From assembly GCA_947561585.1 (NCBI GenBank), contig CANNZV010001039.1, forward strand, positions 123,644 through 187,643: a stretch of DNA of 64,000 nucleotides, in the 5' to 3' direction. This document shows positions 42,531 to 54,931 of the stretch, one piece after another. The DNA comes from Caprella mutica. Taxonomy: Eukaryota > Arthropoda > Malacostraca > Amphipoda > Caprellidae. Below the pieces are notes generated by a model. That model made no database searches, was not told the origin of the DNA, and saw only the letters and a list, made by a program, of their open reading frames with translations. Position numbers and translations under genes: made by a program. The first letter of the stretch is position 1. Every line of letters starts with the position of its first letter.

Positions 42531-43118
42531 ACAGTACAGGTAAAGCTCGCAAAACGGACGATCTATAAACGAACAAATCCTACAAAAAATTATTCGTTCT
42601 AAGAGCCTTACAGCTCCTACAACGACCTCTTTAAATAGTATGATTTAACAAATAGTTAATATGTGTACCAAGCATCTAATCATACATTGATTATATTCAG
42701 AGGTATTATAAATTACAGACAACTCTTATTTATTGTTTTTCAGACTTTCAGTAATTTGATTTAGTTACCCTCTTCCACCACACTTTCTTTGATTTTATAA
42801 AAAGAGGTTTAACTATATTTTATCTTCACGTAATTAATATCTGTTTAGTTGCTAATATATTTGTTTTATTTTACCTACCTTATTATTTCGTACATTTATA
42901 TAAGTTATATAAATATTATAAGATTTTCATTAAATTTTTTTAATACTAATTTTAAATCGTTTACCATCACTAGCGTTTCTTCGAAATGATGTTAAAGAAA
43001 ACTTACAGAGTTTAAATCCCCAACTGAACTAATTTCTGTGATCTTACAGCGACCGCTAGATCGGTATAGCGACCTCTTTTTCATGCAAATATACTGTCGT
43101 TGTACGAGCTTCAGCTTA
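42531..43118. mobile_element. DNA transposon or MITE with CAGGTAAAGCTCG ends
   Basis: Left ACAGTACAGGTAAAGCTCG, right complement of GAAGCTCGTACAACGACAGT. Inside, TTACAGCTCCTACAACGACC and TTACAGCGACCGCTAGATCG with CGACCTCTTT recur in opposite halves. About 590 bp, non-coding. The end also occurs alone at 3061-3180. It resembles pogo/Tc1-type termini; superfamily not proven. Confidence 0.55.
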
Positions 43119-43504
43119 TTGGTAAGCTAACTTCTCTCAGTCCATATATATGAAAGAGGGTACCGGTATCACAGATACAGTATATACAGGTATATTGGAT
43201 ACAATTTCTACAGGTATCACGGATACAATCACTCTCTTCTAGAGGTTTTTCTTTCTTTTTTCTTTTCTTCTCATTGAGTTAATCTTTCCCACAGAGAATA
43301 TCTTGGTAATAACTTTGGCAGTCAAAGTTACTGAGCTAATACCAGGTAATTACAGGTAATACCAAGTAATTACTGCGTACTATTGCTAAAGCCTTCTAAA
43401 GAAGTAACTATATTATCACTCGATTTGTGATATGTTTCACAATTACGATATGGGAAATGTAATGGATGTATTAAAGTTAGGATTTCTGTTCTTTATTTTG
43501 ATTG
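43119..43504. other. Short MITE-core-like phrases
   Basis: ACCGGTATCACAGATACAGT and ACAGGTATCACGGATACAAT at 43160-43230 resemble the palindromic core of the GGGTAAGTT MITEs. Otherwise AT-rich. Confidence 0.4.
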
Positions 43505-45175
43505 TGTAGGTTTTTCTGTTTTTATTTACGATATGAATTTATCTGTTTTTATTTACGATATGAATTTATCTGTTTTATTTACGATATTAATTTATCTGTT
43601 TTTATTTACGATATTAATTTATCTGTTTTTATTTACGATATTAATTTATCTGTTTTTATTTACGATATGAATTTATCTGTTTTTATTTACGATATTAATT
43701 TATCTGTTTTTATTTACGATATGAATTTATCTGTTTTTATTTACGATATGAATTTATCTGTTTTTATTTACGATATGAATTTATCTGTTTTTATTTACGA
43801 TATGAATTTATCTGTTTTATTTACGATATGAATTTATCTGTTTTTATTTACGATATTAATTTATCTGTTTTTATTTACGATATGAATTTATCTGTTTTTA
43901 TTTACGATATTAATTTATCTGTTTTTATTTACGATATGAATTTATCTGTTTTATTTACGATATGAATTTATCTGTTTTTATTTACGATATGAATTTATCT
44001 GTTTTTATTTACGATATGAATTTATCTGTTTTTATTTACGATATGAATTTATCTGTTTTTTATTTACGATATGAATTTATCTGTTTTTTATTTACGATAT
44101 GAATTTATCTGTTTTTATTTACGATATGAATTTATCTGTTTTTTATTTACGATATGAATTTATCTGTTTTTATTTACGATATGAATTTATCTGTTTTTAT
44201 TTACGATATGAATTTATCTGTTTTTTATTTACGATATGAATTTATCTGTTTTTATTTACGATATGAATTTATCTGTTTTTTATTTACGATATGAATTTAT
44301 CTGTTTTTATTTACGATATTAATTTATCTGTTTTTATTTACGATATTAATTTATCTGTTTTTATTTACGATATTAATTTATCTGTTTTTATTTACGATAT
44401 GAATTTATCTGTTTTTATTTACGATATTAATTTATCTGTTTTTATTTACGATATGAATTTATCTGTTTTTATTTACGATATTAATTTATCTGTTTTTATT
44501 TACGATATGAATTTATCTGTTTTTATTTACGATATGAATTTATCTGTTTTTATTTACGATATGAATTTATCTGTTTTTATTTACGATATGAATTTATCTG
44601 TTTTATTTACGATATGAATTTATCTGTTTTTATTTACGATATTAATTTATCTGTTTTTATTTACGATATGAATTTATCTGTTTTTATTTACGATATTAAT
44701 TTATCTGTTTTTATTTACGATATGAATTTATCTGTTTTATTTACGATATGAATTTATCTGTTTTTATTTACGATATGAATTTATCTGTTTTTATTTACGA
44801 TATGAATTTATCTGTTTTTATTTACGATATGAATTTATCTGTTTTTTATTTACGATATGAATTTATCTGTTTTTTATTTACGATATGAATTTATCTGTTT
44901 TTATTTACGATATGAATTTATCTGTTTTTTATTTACGATATGAATTTATCTGTTTTTATTTACGATATGAATTTATCTGTTTTTATTTACGATATGAATT
45001 TATCTGTTTTTTATTTACGATATGAATTTATCTGTTTTTATTTACGATATGAATTTATCTGTTTTTTATTTACGATATGAATTTATCTGTTTTTATTTAC
45101 GATATGAATTTATCTGTTTTTTATTTATGATATGAATTTATCTGTTTTTTATTTATGATATTAATTTATCTGTTT
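43505..45175. repeat. 26-bp minisatellite with internal block duplication
   Basis: About 64 copies of a 26-bp unit (TTACGATATGAATTTATCTG, then TTTTTA). The unit alternates ATGAAT/ATTAAT and varies by one or two T. The order of variants from about 43550 repeats from about 44336, an offset of 786 bp, so half of the array is a recent duplicate of the other half. Confidence 0.95.
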
Positions 45176-45203
45176 TATATACCCAATGCATATTTTTGTG
45201 TAT

Positions 45204-45375
45204 AGGGTAAGCTACGAGTAATCGGACAGTTCTGCAATTACGAACATATAAAAAAATAGTTATTATTTGATTTCACTACTAAATTTGAGGTACCAATTAA
45301 AAAAAAGTTAAATTGCAATTTTTTTTTCTTGCGGGTCTGAAAATATGGAACATTTCGATGATTCGAAGCGTACCA
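45204..45375. mobile_element. MITE (GGGTAAGTT family)
   Basis: AGGGTAAGCTACGAGTAATC at the left; AACATTTCGATGATTCGAAG then CGTACC at the right. It abuts the right edge of the 26-bp array. Confidence 0.75.
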
Positions 45376-45406
45376 TATTGACAAAGTAATTAAGTGCATT
45401 CACACA

Positions 45407-45612
45407 GAGGGTTTTGTTCTAAGTTATCGGTCAGTTCCACTTTTTCGAACATATAAGAAAAATATAATTTAATATTATAAAATTTTAACTCGTTATTTTG
45501 AAATTATATCATGGATACAAATTAAAATCAGGAGTTAAAATTTTATATTATGAATTTTTTTCATATGTGATCGGTAATGTACGGAACTGACCGATAGTTA
45601 AAATCTTACCAT
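45407..45612. mobile_element. MITE (GGGTAAGTT family)
   Basis: TCTAAGTTATCGGTCAGTTC and TTTTTCGAACATATAAGAAA at the left, with TCATATGTGATCGGTAATGT and GAACTGACCGATAGTTA at the right. An inner inverted repeat (TAATATTATAAAATTTTAAC and near-complement) also folds. Confidence 0.75.
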
Positions 45613-45991
45613 ATTAGATATTTTTATATTAAAATATTTCTAATCTAAAAAAAAACCATGAAAAGTGCATCATAACCCTATATTAAGTAAAATCAATTTT
45701 AAAAATTTCATAATTAAATTAATTACATATTTAAAAAAAATAATAATTAAAAAAAATATTTAATGTAATAAAATTCCTTAATTAAAAAACTCACCCTCGT
45801 CTCTATCGCGTGACGTCATCACAGTGTATTTTTATTGTTTTTGTTGTTGTCACTGTTTTTTATTTCACCATTTCAGGGTATAGAGTCAAAGAAAGAACGC
45901 AATAAAAACATAACAAAAAGAATTGAGGAGAATTTAATGAAATGGTATTCTGGAAATAAAAATAAATTAAATGACTTAAAAAAATCAGGTT

Positions 45992-46190
45992 AGGGTAAGT
46001 TCCAAGTTATAGAACAGTTCCACATTTTTAATCATATAATAAAAAGTATATAGTGACTATTGTTTAGCCTATTATTTCAAGTGGTATCCATGATACCTGC
46101 AGGTATCATGGATACCAAATAAATTAAAAGTTAAAAAAAATTCTTATGTGATCGCAAATGTAAAACCGTTCGATAACTTGGAATTTACCC
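45992..46190. mobile_element. MITE (GGGTAAGTT family), well preserved
   Basis: AGGGTAAGTTCCAAGTTATA at the left and CGATAACTTGGAATTTACCC at the right. Central palindrome TGGTATCCATGATACCTGCA / GGTATCATGGATACCA. A good reference copy for the family. Confidence 0.85.
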
Positions 46191-46652
46191 GAATAGATAA
46201 AAATGGATTATAGAATTAACAGAAAATTATTTAATTTAAATACACATATGCTTGATAATCGAATATTGTTTGGAACAGTAATTAGAATTAAAAAAAAAAT
46301 TTAGTAAATTAAAAAAACTTTTTCCAAGATTCAATGTTCAAAAATATATATATTTGTGTTTTTAATTTAAAATGAAATGTTACGTTAATATCTCTATAAA
46401 CAAAAAATAAATTGAAATTCGAATTGAATTAGAAATCAAATTATTTAAAATAACAATGACTGTATCAAAATTCAGGTACATATTTCAATACTACTTATTC
46501 ATGTACACAAACACAGATCGAATATCTAGTATTCACTTCCTTTCTATATTAAAGTTTTATTAAAACAAAATTTCCTCCTCCGGATAATTCTTACAATTCC
46601 AAAATAAGATGATTAAAATAGTGCTTATTATATATCTATACCAGCCTGCCAA
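46191..46652. other. Intergenic, no feature recognised
   Basis: AT-rich, nothing supported. Confidence 0.45.
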
Positions 46653-46789
46653 CTCAATTGAAAATAGACGCAGGTTAGAGGCAGCGGTTAAGTCGATCAG
46701 AGTAGTCACCACGGCAGTCAGGGAGCAGCAAGAGCGCAGCGTGGGTGCCAAACTGACCGCTTTCGAACCTGCTCCTATTTTCAATTGAG
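46653..46789. mobile_element. MITE with CTCAATTGAAAATAG ends
   Basis: CTCAATTGAAAATAG plus ACGCAGGTT at the left; AACCTGCTC plus CTATTTTCAATTGAG at the right. 137 bp, GC-richer centre, non-coding. Confidence 0.7.
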
Positions 46790-47159
46790 AAGCGAACCTC
46801 TGTTTGATCATCACAAAACTACCTGCAAAATTATCTTAAATTTCAAGGTTATAAAACGAGTTTTATCCTAATTTAAATAAAAGATTTAGACTACAAAGAC
46901 TCATAATTTACTTTACTTTAATCAATCTCCAAAATTACACTTTCTCTTCTCAAGATTAGTTTGCAATAAATTATTTGGTAAATTCTTGATCTGTCCTTTA
47001 AAATTGTTACCGACTCTCTCAGTTTTAAACTCTGTGGTGTACAATTGACAATTAAATTCAAAAACCATTTACATTAGCCAATAATATTAATGAAATTCAG
47101 ACGGGGGGCAGTCATAGCCCATGGAATTGTAATCGTCACTCGCTACAGTCCTATCTATC

Positions 47160-47462
47160 GGTTCGTGGAAAATTCGGTCTCAGAAAATTCGGTCACGGAA
47201 ATTTCGGTCTCGGAATATTCCGTCTCAGGTATAAATAAAACTTATGAATTAGATATATCATATCGCGGGGCTTGCCGCCCCCCGAAACCGCCTGCCAGGT
47301 TATTAAGGAATCATAAAGTGTGCAATACAACAAACTAGCGGATTCAGCAAACTACATAAGGGTGATTTATGTTTATAATTCTGAGACCGAAATTTCCGAG
47401 ACAAAATTTTCAAGACCGAATATTCCGAGACCGAAATTTCCGTGACCGAAATTTCCGGCCAC
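47160..47462. mobile_element. Inverted-repeat element with subterminal repeats and 10-bp flanking repeat
   Basis: Both ends consist of three or four copies of a 16-bp phrase (GGAAATTTCGGTCTCG and variants) in opposite orientation. CCTATCTATC occurs directly before (47150-47159) and after (47463-47472), a likely target duplication. A duplication of 9-11 bp is typical of Mutator-like elements, so a non-autonomous MULE is my best guess. GC-rich centre, no gene. Confidence 0.7.
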
Positions 47463-47472
47463 CCTATCTATC

Positions 47473-48765
47473 TCTACCGCTAATCGACTAAGTCCTGCGA
47501 TGCTGTCCTAGGCTGGGGTGAGAGAAGACGTCACGTCACCACAGCCCTACTTCTGAGTCTGGTGAACAGTCAGACAGTTCGGGCATCTAGAGAGAGACAA
47601 CCTCAGTTCTATCTAATCCTATTGTTATATACCAGGGAGTGTCTTGTACATTCCTCCTTTGGCGAACCCAAAAGATGCCTTCATCCAATTTCTATTGGTC
47701 CTTCAAATGGAAGGACTTTCAATTGGTTCTTCAAAACCGATAGGAAACTCTATAATCCTCAATTACCTTCCCATGAGTTTCTACCCTTCACATTTATTGA
47801 GAAAGACGATATAACACATTCAAAAACATAAGGAATACGATACATCCAAGTATCATTACTTCTATGGAGTTAACTACAGACTACCCTCTGGCCTAGAGAG
47901 AACTCAATGGGGTTAATTATAGCCGGTAGCAAATTTCGTTGGGCCAATATTGGGACAGCATTGGCAACTTTGGGACATTATTGGGACAACATTGACCCGA
48001 GAATCATTGCTGCCGGGGATATTCAACAATTCATTCTATGTAACATGTTAGAAAAAGATTTACTAACTCTCTCCATATATCCAATATCACTGCCTTATTT
48101 CAAAGACACGAAAATAATTATCTTCAAATAACAACCTGATCTGAAGATTTATATATTTCTTATCTCTACAATATATCCTATTTCAAAACAACCCGGTTAT
48201 TTTGGGGCCGGAAGAACTACTTTCCCTAACTCGTTCAGAACAGACGCGTCATTGTTTTGACCAACAAATGAACATAACAAACGCAACTAAATTTGATCTA
48301 CATTTTAGGCAAGGAGGTACAGTCACGTACTAAAGTAACCCATCTTAACTATCATTTATCATATTTTTAAATTATACTTTTAGGTAAAATACAATTAAAG
48401 GCTTTAATCTTAACAGTTTTTCATTGATAGTTTTAAAAAAAATTAATAATAACATAGAATTTATTAGTAGGAGGGTTAGTTATATGTTAGTCAGACTGTA
48501 CATTCTACACAGCTAACTTAAACCATTAAAATAATTATCATTGGTAATTAAAATGAACTGTACAATAATTTGAATATGTGCTGTCAATAATTAACATATT
48601 TTAATGTTAAAGGAATGTTATCATTAATGAATTGAATAAGTGAATAATGTTTAGAAAAACAAACATCTTCAATAACATCTCTACAAACAAAAGTACAATA
48701 ATCTCTACAAACATCTCCTTCAAAACTAATTAAAATATCCAATAATATCAGAACATAAAAAAACA
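47473..48765. other. Intergenic, no gene supported
   Basis: Frames at 47562-47831 and 47907-48131 are open for 74-89 codons but have no family motif. The first contains an internally repetitive stretch (CAATTTCTATTGGTCCTTC and variants), which argues against coding. Confidence 0.4.
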
Positions 48766-48769
48766 TCCC

Positions 48770-49595
48770 AAAATCTTTTTCAAAATAATCAAAACAAATA
48801 ATAATTTAAAAACATCACCAAACATCTCAAAACATCACCAAACTTATCAAATAACAACATCAAACATCAAAAAATATTCAAAACATCACCAAACATATCA
48901 AATAACATCACCAAACATCACCAAACATTTCAAAACATCACCAAACATCACCAAACATTTCAAAACATCACCAAACATTTCAAAACATCACCAAACATAT
49001 CAAATAACAACACCAAACATCACCAAACATATCAAATAACATCACCAAACATCTCCAAACATCACTAACATCTCCAAACATCACCAAACATCTCCAAACA
49101 TCACCAAACATCTCCAAACATCACTAACATCTCCAAACATCACCAACATCTCCAAACATCACCAAACATCTCCAAACATCACCAACATCTCCAAACATCA
49201 CCAACATCTCCAAACATCACCAACATCTCCAAACATCACCAAACATCTCCAAACATCACTAACATCTCCAAACATCACCAACATCTCCAAACATCACCAA
49301 ACATCTCCAAACATCACCAACATCTCCAAACATCACCAACATCTCCAAACATCACCAACATCTCCAAACATCACCAACATCTCCAAACATCACCAACATC
49401 TCCAAACATCACCAACATCTCCAAACATCACCAAACATCTCCAAACATCACCAAACATTTCAAAACATCACCAAACATCTCCAAACATCACCAATATCTC
49501 CAAACATCACCAAACATCTCCAAACATCACCAAACATCTCCAAACATCACCAAACATCTCCAAACATCACCAACATCTCCAAACATCACCACTCA
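48770..49595. repeat. CATCACCAAACATCTCCAAA minisatellite
   Basis: Units of 19-20 bp alternate CATCACCAA(A) and CATCTCCAAA. The left part uses CATTTCAAAA and CATATCAAAT variants, and the right is more homogeneous. Non-coding. Confidence 0.95.
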
Positions 49596-50065
49596 CCACT
49601 AGATACATTTCGCATACCCATTAGGCAGATGTTACTATTTAATATCACACATCATTATTTAAATACCTCTAATTAAGTACATTTTAAGCATTGAAATAAA
49701 ATGGAGAAGACCTATTTCAAAACATGTTTCCCGGTACAGTTTTTATAGTTAATTAATTTTTTAAACTTCGCTTATAGTTTCATTACCGTAGATCTACGCA
49801 GTCATAATTTTCTACCAGAAATCATTATCTATCCATTTTTAAAATGTAAATCTGACAAAGTTCAGTCAATCGTTATTAGAGTCTTTTACCCTTTAATGGA
49901 CAGTTGTAGTACCTGCGTTAGTTTTAACATATGTGAAAAATAATTAGTAGGTTTGAACACTTGCCATCCTGACCATTAATCTCAGTAGGGGTGGTAAGAT
50001 TTAGCATAGAGAAACATCTTACCTACGGTCTGATGTCTGTATGTACCATAGGCATATCTTGAAAT
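49596..50065. other. Intergenic, no feature recognised
   Basis: AT-rich; nothing supported. Confidence 0.45.
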
Positions 50066-50241
50066 GGGGTGTGTGCTGAGTTATCGAACGGTTCCACATT
50101 TTTAATCAGGTAAGAAAAAAGTAAATTATAATTAACCTGTATGTGTCATGGATAGCAATAGTCAGTTAAATTTTAATTATTATATTATTTTTTTATATAC
50201 TATCTAAAATGTGGAACCGTACGATAACTCGGAACTTACCC
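50066..50241. mobile_element. MITE (GGGTAAGTT family)
   Basis: GCTGAGTTATCGAACGGTTC at the left; AAAATGTGGAACCGTACGAT and AACTCGGAACTTACCCT at the right. About 176 bp. Confidence 0.8.
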
Positions 50242-51399
50242 TGAATTTTTACTAAAGTTTTTATTTAAATAAAATTTAAATATGTTTTTTTTTATCGAAA
50301 TATTATAATGTAATACATAATTAACTATTAAAGTGAATTCTTGAATAATAATATAATTAAATCTAAATAAGTGATTAAATTAAATGGTACATTAAAATAT
50401 ATTAACTTTAAATGCTTAATGGAGAGGGTACAACAAAGAAAAGAAGAAACTGGTGAACATTTCTAGGAACAGACAGAGGAGGAAAATAGAACAAGGTTGA
50501 ATTAGTTCTAGGTAAATTATATACTAGGACATTCCGTCCACGGACAATTGGTCCACGGACATTTCGTTCATGAACAATTGGTCCACGGCATTGGTATAAT
50601 AAATTTGATTTATTTCATATTATTTTTCACTATTACATTACTTGCCAGGTGTAAATTTACAATAATATGATCATAGTGATTTAAGCCTAAGCATTTCATA
50701 TAAACACATAAAGAATGTTTGTTTATCTTTTACAGTTAAGAAATTAGATATGCTAAACGGGTTGCCTGTATCGATAAGTTATTTACCTCGTTTAAGTTAT
50801 ATATTAATTAATGAGTTATGAGTATCTAAAATAGGGAACTGAAATAAGAGTGTACTAACAAGACTAAATGTGAATACGTAAGAAAGAGAATAAAATAATT
50901 ACAATAGAGATACAAATTAATTATAATAAATGGTTTTATTATGAGTCCGAAAATATAGAACGGACGTTTATACTTTTAAATAATTAAATGGAACACTAAA
51001 AAGTGGCAATTTCTAGCTAATTCTTCTATAAATTATATCATATTAAATTATCTATCACTTCTTTAAAAGTATATTATATACATGTAATGTATGTATTTTA
51101 TGTAGTCACTCTTAAAAAAATGTTGTTATAAAAATTAATTACTGAACCAATATTGCTTCCAATAACCTAACCTGAGTAATAATATTGATGTTTATTGTAG
51201 TTATTGCGAAAATGCACCACAAAAATGTCTTGATTTTCTATATTTATGTACTGTAATAACTTAGAAACATGCCTCGCTATTATTACAGATTTTAAAGATT
51301 GCAATAAGAATAATGGCAAATGCCATGAGTTTCTAATAACCATCAGCAAATTGTGTCTTCTACTTCTACATATTGCTGAATATAACAACACCAAATCGA

Positions 51400-51930
51400 T
51401 CGATACCGATCTTCCTTTGCTGCTGAATTTTGCACAATGTTATTTGCAGAGAAATGTCCGGTTTGTGGACGATATTGTGATTGGCGATGAGACCGCCTTT
51501 CATTTGGATGGCAAAATAATTAATCATAACGTTTGTAAATATGAACCGAAGAGCCAATTTCCTACTTTCAACTTTGACGTAGGAATTTCATGAAAGAAAT
51601 TATATCTGTGCGGATGGGACTTAGTGGCAATGGCTGTGTAGTCGGTCCTTATTTAAAAAAACTTAGATGGAGTTGAATACCTTGATCCCTTATATTACAG
51701 GATCGTTCAAAGACTTCGAGAAACACATAGAAACAGAATTTATCGAACCTGGTGGGCTCAGGACGGTGCAACCGAGCAAAGAACTATTGCTGTAAGGGAA
51801 AACTGTATGAGCTAATCGGCAATAGGCATTATTGCCTTGAATCATCGTATTGATTGGCCCAGCAGATCATCTGAAACGATTATTAGAAGAACAGTTTGAT
51901 TTTTTTTTCAGTGACATTTTAATAAACGCT
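51400..51930 (+). pseudogene. Mariner/IS630-type transposase pseudogene
   Basis: Readable pieces in order: RFVDDIVIGDETAFHLDGKI (first catalytic Asp in GDE), NHNVCKYEPKSQFPTFNFDV, then after a stop GNGCVVGPY and DGVEYLDPL, then WWAQDGA (second Asp) and RTIAVRE, and ALNHRIDWPSRSS. Between them are several stops and frame changes, and the third catalytic region is missing. This order matches the DDE/D transposases whose middle motif is WWAQDGAPAH. The DNA-binding N-terminus is not recognisable. Confidence 0.8.
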
Positions 51931-52177
51931 CTTTATTGTTATAATAACGTTTTTTTTACTAAACCATGTTATTAAACTGTTGAAAGTTATTAACAACATG
52001 GTTTTAATATCCTAAAATTCGAAGTTAAACAAAAGGGTACAAACAGGTTTTCGGTATCGGTCACTTAAACTAAAACTAAAAGAAAACAGTTGAATCGATT
52101 CATCTAAAATTTTGAACAAATATAGAACAAATGTTGAGAAACAAAATGTGATTTTCCAATTTTGTGTAAGTTAATAG

Positions 52178-53137
52178 TGTGGTGACACCATATATATTAT
52201 TTTGGCACTGTCATGTTCTAATTTTAAGTTTCCATAATATTTTAATTTCTTCTAGAATGTTTCTTTGTTCCCTCTGTTCGGAACATGTCTGGTATTGTCT
52301 GTACAATGTTAATTATATTTTTAGTTAGTATTAGGTACTTTTCATTTTTCAATATTTAAGTAGTTTCCTTTGATGTTTATGTTTAGTTCAATAATAATTT
52401 TTAGTTTATAGTTTCAGTAAAAATAATAGATTAAATTCAAAATAAATAGAATAACTGGCATACAAAAGTTGCCAGGTAGTCATTAGTGACAGGGTATATA
52501 AGTAGCCTAGCATTTGCAGCGTCCTCTTTCACTCACAATAACTCAGTTAATTACGTGCTATACTTATCTGCTCCTGCATCAATACCAAACTACAGAGCTC
52601 TTTTACTAAAGTTTATATTCCCTTAATAGGGTAAGTTGTGTTTAGAATTTAATAAATATACCTGATATATGTATAGAGTAGGAACAATTAATATTACTGT
52701 ATATATGGATTTGCAAAGATTAAATTTATATTGCAGGTTTTAGTCTGGAACCTACCTTCTTACCTACTCAGCCTAGCCTACAATTTACTGGCTACCCTAC
52801 CTACCTCCAAAGCATTGCCAAATCGCAATTCATATCAAATTACTTAGTTCTTATTTGCTCGTTATTTATATTAGGATGTATCATTTATTTTAGGATGTAT
52901 CATTTATATTAGGATTTATCATTTATATTATTGTGTATCATTTTCTTATATAGGTAGGCATCATTTCAATATTAATTATTAAATATTTGTGTGTGTTTCT
53001 TTAACCTTGGTTGGTAAAATATTAAGCTATAAATTAAACTAAAAGTGATAAAGTAAAACTGATCAAATGCATTAAATAACCCAAATTACCTTTAAATCAA
53101 ACTAAACTAAAACTATTAAATAAATTCAATTCACTTT
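52178..53137 (+). repeat. 5' LTR
   Basis: Starts TGTGGTGACACC and ends ATTCACTTT (not the usual CA). TATATAAG at 52495-52502 is followed by a pyrimidine-rich TCTTTCACTCACA, a plausible transcription start region. AATAAA at 52651-52656 could be the poly(A) signal. Four copies of an 18-bp phrase (TTAGGATGTATCATTTAT) lie at about 52870-52940. Confidence 0.93.
52495..52502 (+). promoter_or_regulatory. TATA box of the 5' LTR
   Basis: TATATAAG in GGGTATATAAGTAGCC; the same in the 3' LTR at 59423-59430. Start-site motifs about 30-45 bp downstream are only inferred. Confidence 0.65.
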
Positions 53138-53139
53138 AT

Positions 53140-53157
53140 TGGTGACACCCTTTGTCC
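53140..53157 (+). other. Primer-binding site
   Basis: TGGTGACACCCTTTGTCC directly after the 5' LTR. TGG complements the CCA tail of a tRNA, and TGGTGAC is what tRNA-Trp primers of CsRn1-type elements give, but the following bases differ from the tRNA-Trp I know, so the primer is not assigned. Confidence 0.65.
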
Positions 53158-53977
53158 GAACACTACCAACCAAGTTTGAGGAATAAATTAGTACCAACCT
53201 ACTTATTAATATCTTTAAATTTAGTGTATTAAATTCTTTCTCAAATAGCTACTTATTTACCAGTGTAACACCTAGGTACCTAGATTCTTCAACTCATTTC
53301 CGCTAGCTACCTATTTAACTGTATTATACCTACTTTTTTTTTCAACTCGATTCTGCTAGCTACCTACTTACATTTTAAACTCATTTCTGCTATAGCTACC
53401 TAATGATCAGTGTATTATACCTACCTAGTTTTTTCAGCCAATTTCTGCTACCAACCTATTTATTTAATAGTGTTATACCTAGTAAGTTTCTTTAAATTTT
53501 ACGATTATCATTTCTCATTTTCGGCCGTTCACTACCTATTCACTTTTGTGTCGATTCATTTCCTTGTTTGTATTGAAGTAAAATCAATATCTTTTCTTTT
53601 TGCATCGTTCAATTTCTTTTTGTTTAGCTAGGTTTTCTTTAGTATACCTACCAGATACGTATGTGCTTTCCGCAAACCTATCGAATTATAGTTACGCTGC
53701 GACGTTTATTCTTAAAATTAAAAATTAAATAACTTACCAGTTTGGTGCATTAACAATATTTTTTATCAATAGTTTCCCAGTCATTAACGTAAATAATTAC
53801 CTCATCAAATTTGAATTCATTTTTGTTTAGGTACTATAGAATTTAATTTCCATTGCATTAATTATCTTTCTAAATTCGAATTAAATGATTTTCTTCTAGA
53901 TTTAAATTTTTTTTATCTTCTAAGTTTAAAATAAATATTTTCTTCTTCTAAATTTAGATACATAATTTCTTGACAAG

Positions 53978-54931
53978 ATGGCAACTAGTTCAACTTCTAA
54001 TAACACTCCTGTTATTGTTCCTCAGCCATACTTGGCCTCTTTGCCTGAATTTCGTTCCGATATAGAATGGTTGACATTGTCCACTCAGTTGATCAGGGTT
54101 GCTTCTCCACAAAATAACGGTCTCAGCTTTCTTTCATTGTATAGGGCACTGCCCACTAGTATGCAAAAAGATTATAAGGAACTTTTGTCTTCTGATGCTA
54201 ACGATACATACGATTCATTAGTGGAGCAACTAACTCGCAGGTTTTCCACTCCGGATCATGCTAAATTCACAGCACTATATAACTTGGAGACCATTGGTGA
54301 TCGCTCACCCTTGCAATTTCTGCGTGATCTACGTAGAAAATTCTCAGAGGCTGATCAAAACGATAATCACCATCTTCGTTATGCCTTTGCAATGGGTATG
54401 AGTGCAGAATGTAGGAGCATAATATTTTCCAATGATGTTCATCGTCTTAATGAAGCTGCTAAGATCGCAGATGACCTTTGGCATATTAATGCACAACCGG
54501 TTTCCTCTAGCTATCCCATAAATGCATCTCGTTTCTCTAAACCTAACACAACAGGTGTTAGCTCTGCAAACAACTATTCCGAACCCAATAGGGATGATCT
54601 TTCTACGTTGGTAAAAGAACTATCTGCAAACCTGAAACATCTTACGACACGTATTGATAATATGGAAAATTCCAAAACTAACCATCCACCTATTTCAAAT
54701 TTACGTGGAAACTCTCAAAATCGCTTCACACCCACTACCAGACGTGGTGGTTGTCCTTCAATACCCTCTGATATCGATAGGCAACAGCTTTGCTATTACC
54801 ATGCGTGCTTTGGTAGAAAAGCTCGTAAGTGTAACGACCCCTGCGATTGGCTAAACTTTAGAATCCCTCCTCATACGTGTGATAAGTCTGTATGCCTTTG
54901 GGGAAATTATGATAGTTCTCATTTAAACTAG
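53978..54931 (+). CDS. gag: Gag polyprotein of the gypsy element
   Basis: 317 residues from ATG in a good context (CAAGATGG). It forms the retrotransposon capsid that packages element RNA. Residues about 20-165 resemble the retrotransposon gag fold (FRSDIEWLTLSTQLIR, SLYRALP, DSLVEQLTRRFS, PLQFLRDLRRKF, YAFAMGMS). Residues 272-289 hold the zinc motif CYYHACFGRKARKCNDPC, i.e. C-x2-H-x9-C-x3-C, followed by DW. The frame ends in TAG immediately after T-TTA-AAC, a canonical -1 slippery heptamer, so pol is probably made as a Gag-Pol fusion. Confidence 0.93.
   Translation: MATSSTSNNTPVIVPQPYLASLPEFRSDIEWLTLSTQLIRVASPQNNGLSFLSLYRALPTSMQKDYKELLSSDANDTYDSLVEQLTRRFSTPDHAKFTALYNLETIGDRSPLQFLRDLRRKFSEADQNDNHHLRYAFAMGMSAECRSIIFSNDVHRLNEAAKIADDLWHINAQPVSSSYPINASRFSKPNTTGVSSANNYSEPNRDDLSTLVKELSANLKHLTTRIDNMENSKTNHPPISNLRGNSQNRFTPTTRRGGCPSIPSDIDRQQLCYYHACFGRKARKCNDPCDWLNFRIPPHTCDKSVCLWGNYDSSHLN

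Noticed and set aside
47562..48131. Two plus-strand frames of 89 and 74 codons
   Set aside because: No motif, repetitive internal phrase, no splice partners seen; cannot be supported as genes.
51246..51399. N-terminal part of the transposase relic
   Set aside because: The frame is open, but the residues (CNNLETCLAIITDF) do not match a recognisable DNA-binding domain, so I started the relic later.
52627..52640. AGGGTAAGTTG in the LTRs as another MITE end
   Set aside because: Only the first bases match the MITE family; the rest of the terminus is absent. It could equally be a splice-donor-like site of the LTR leader.
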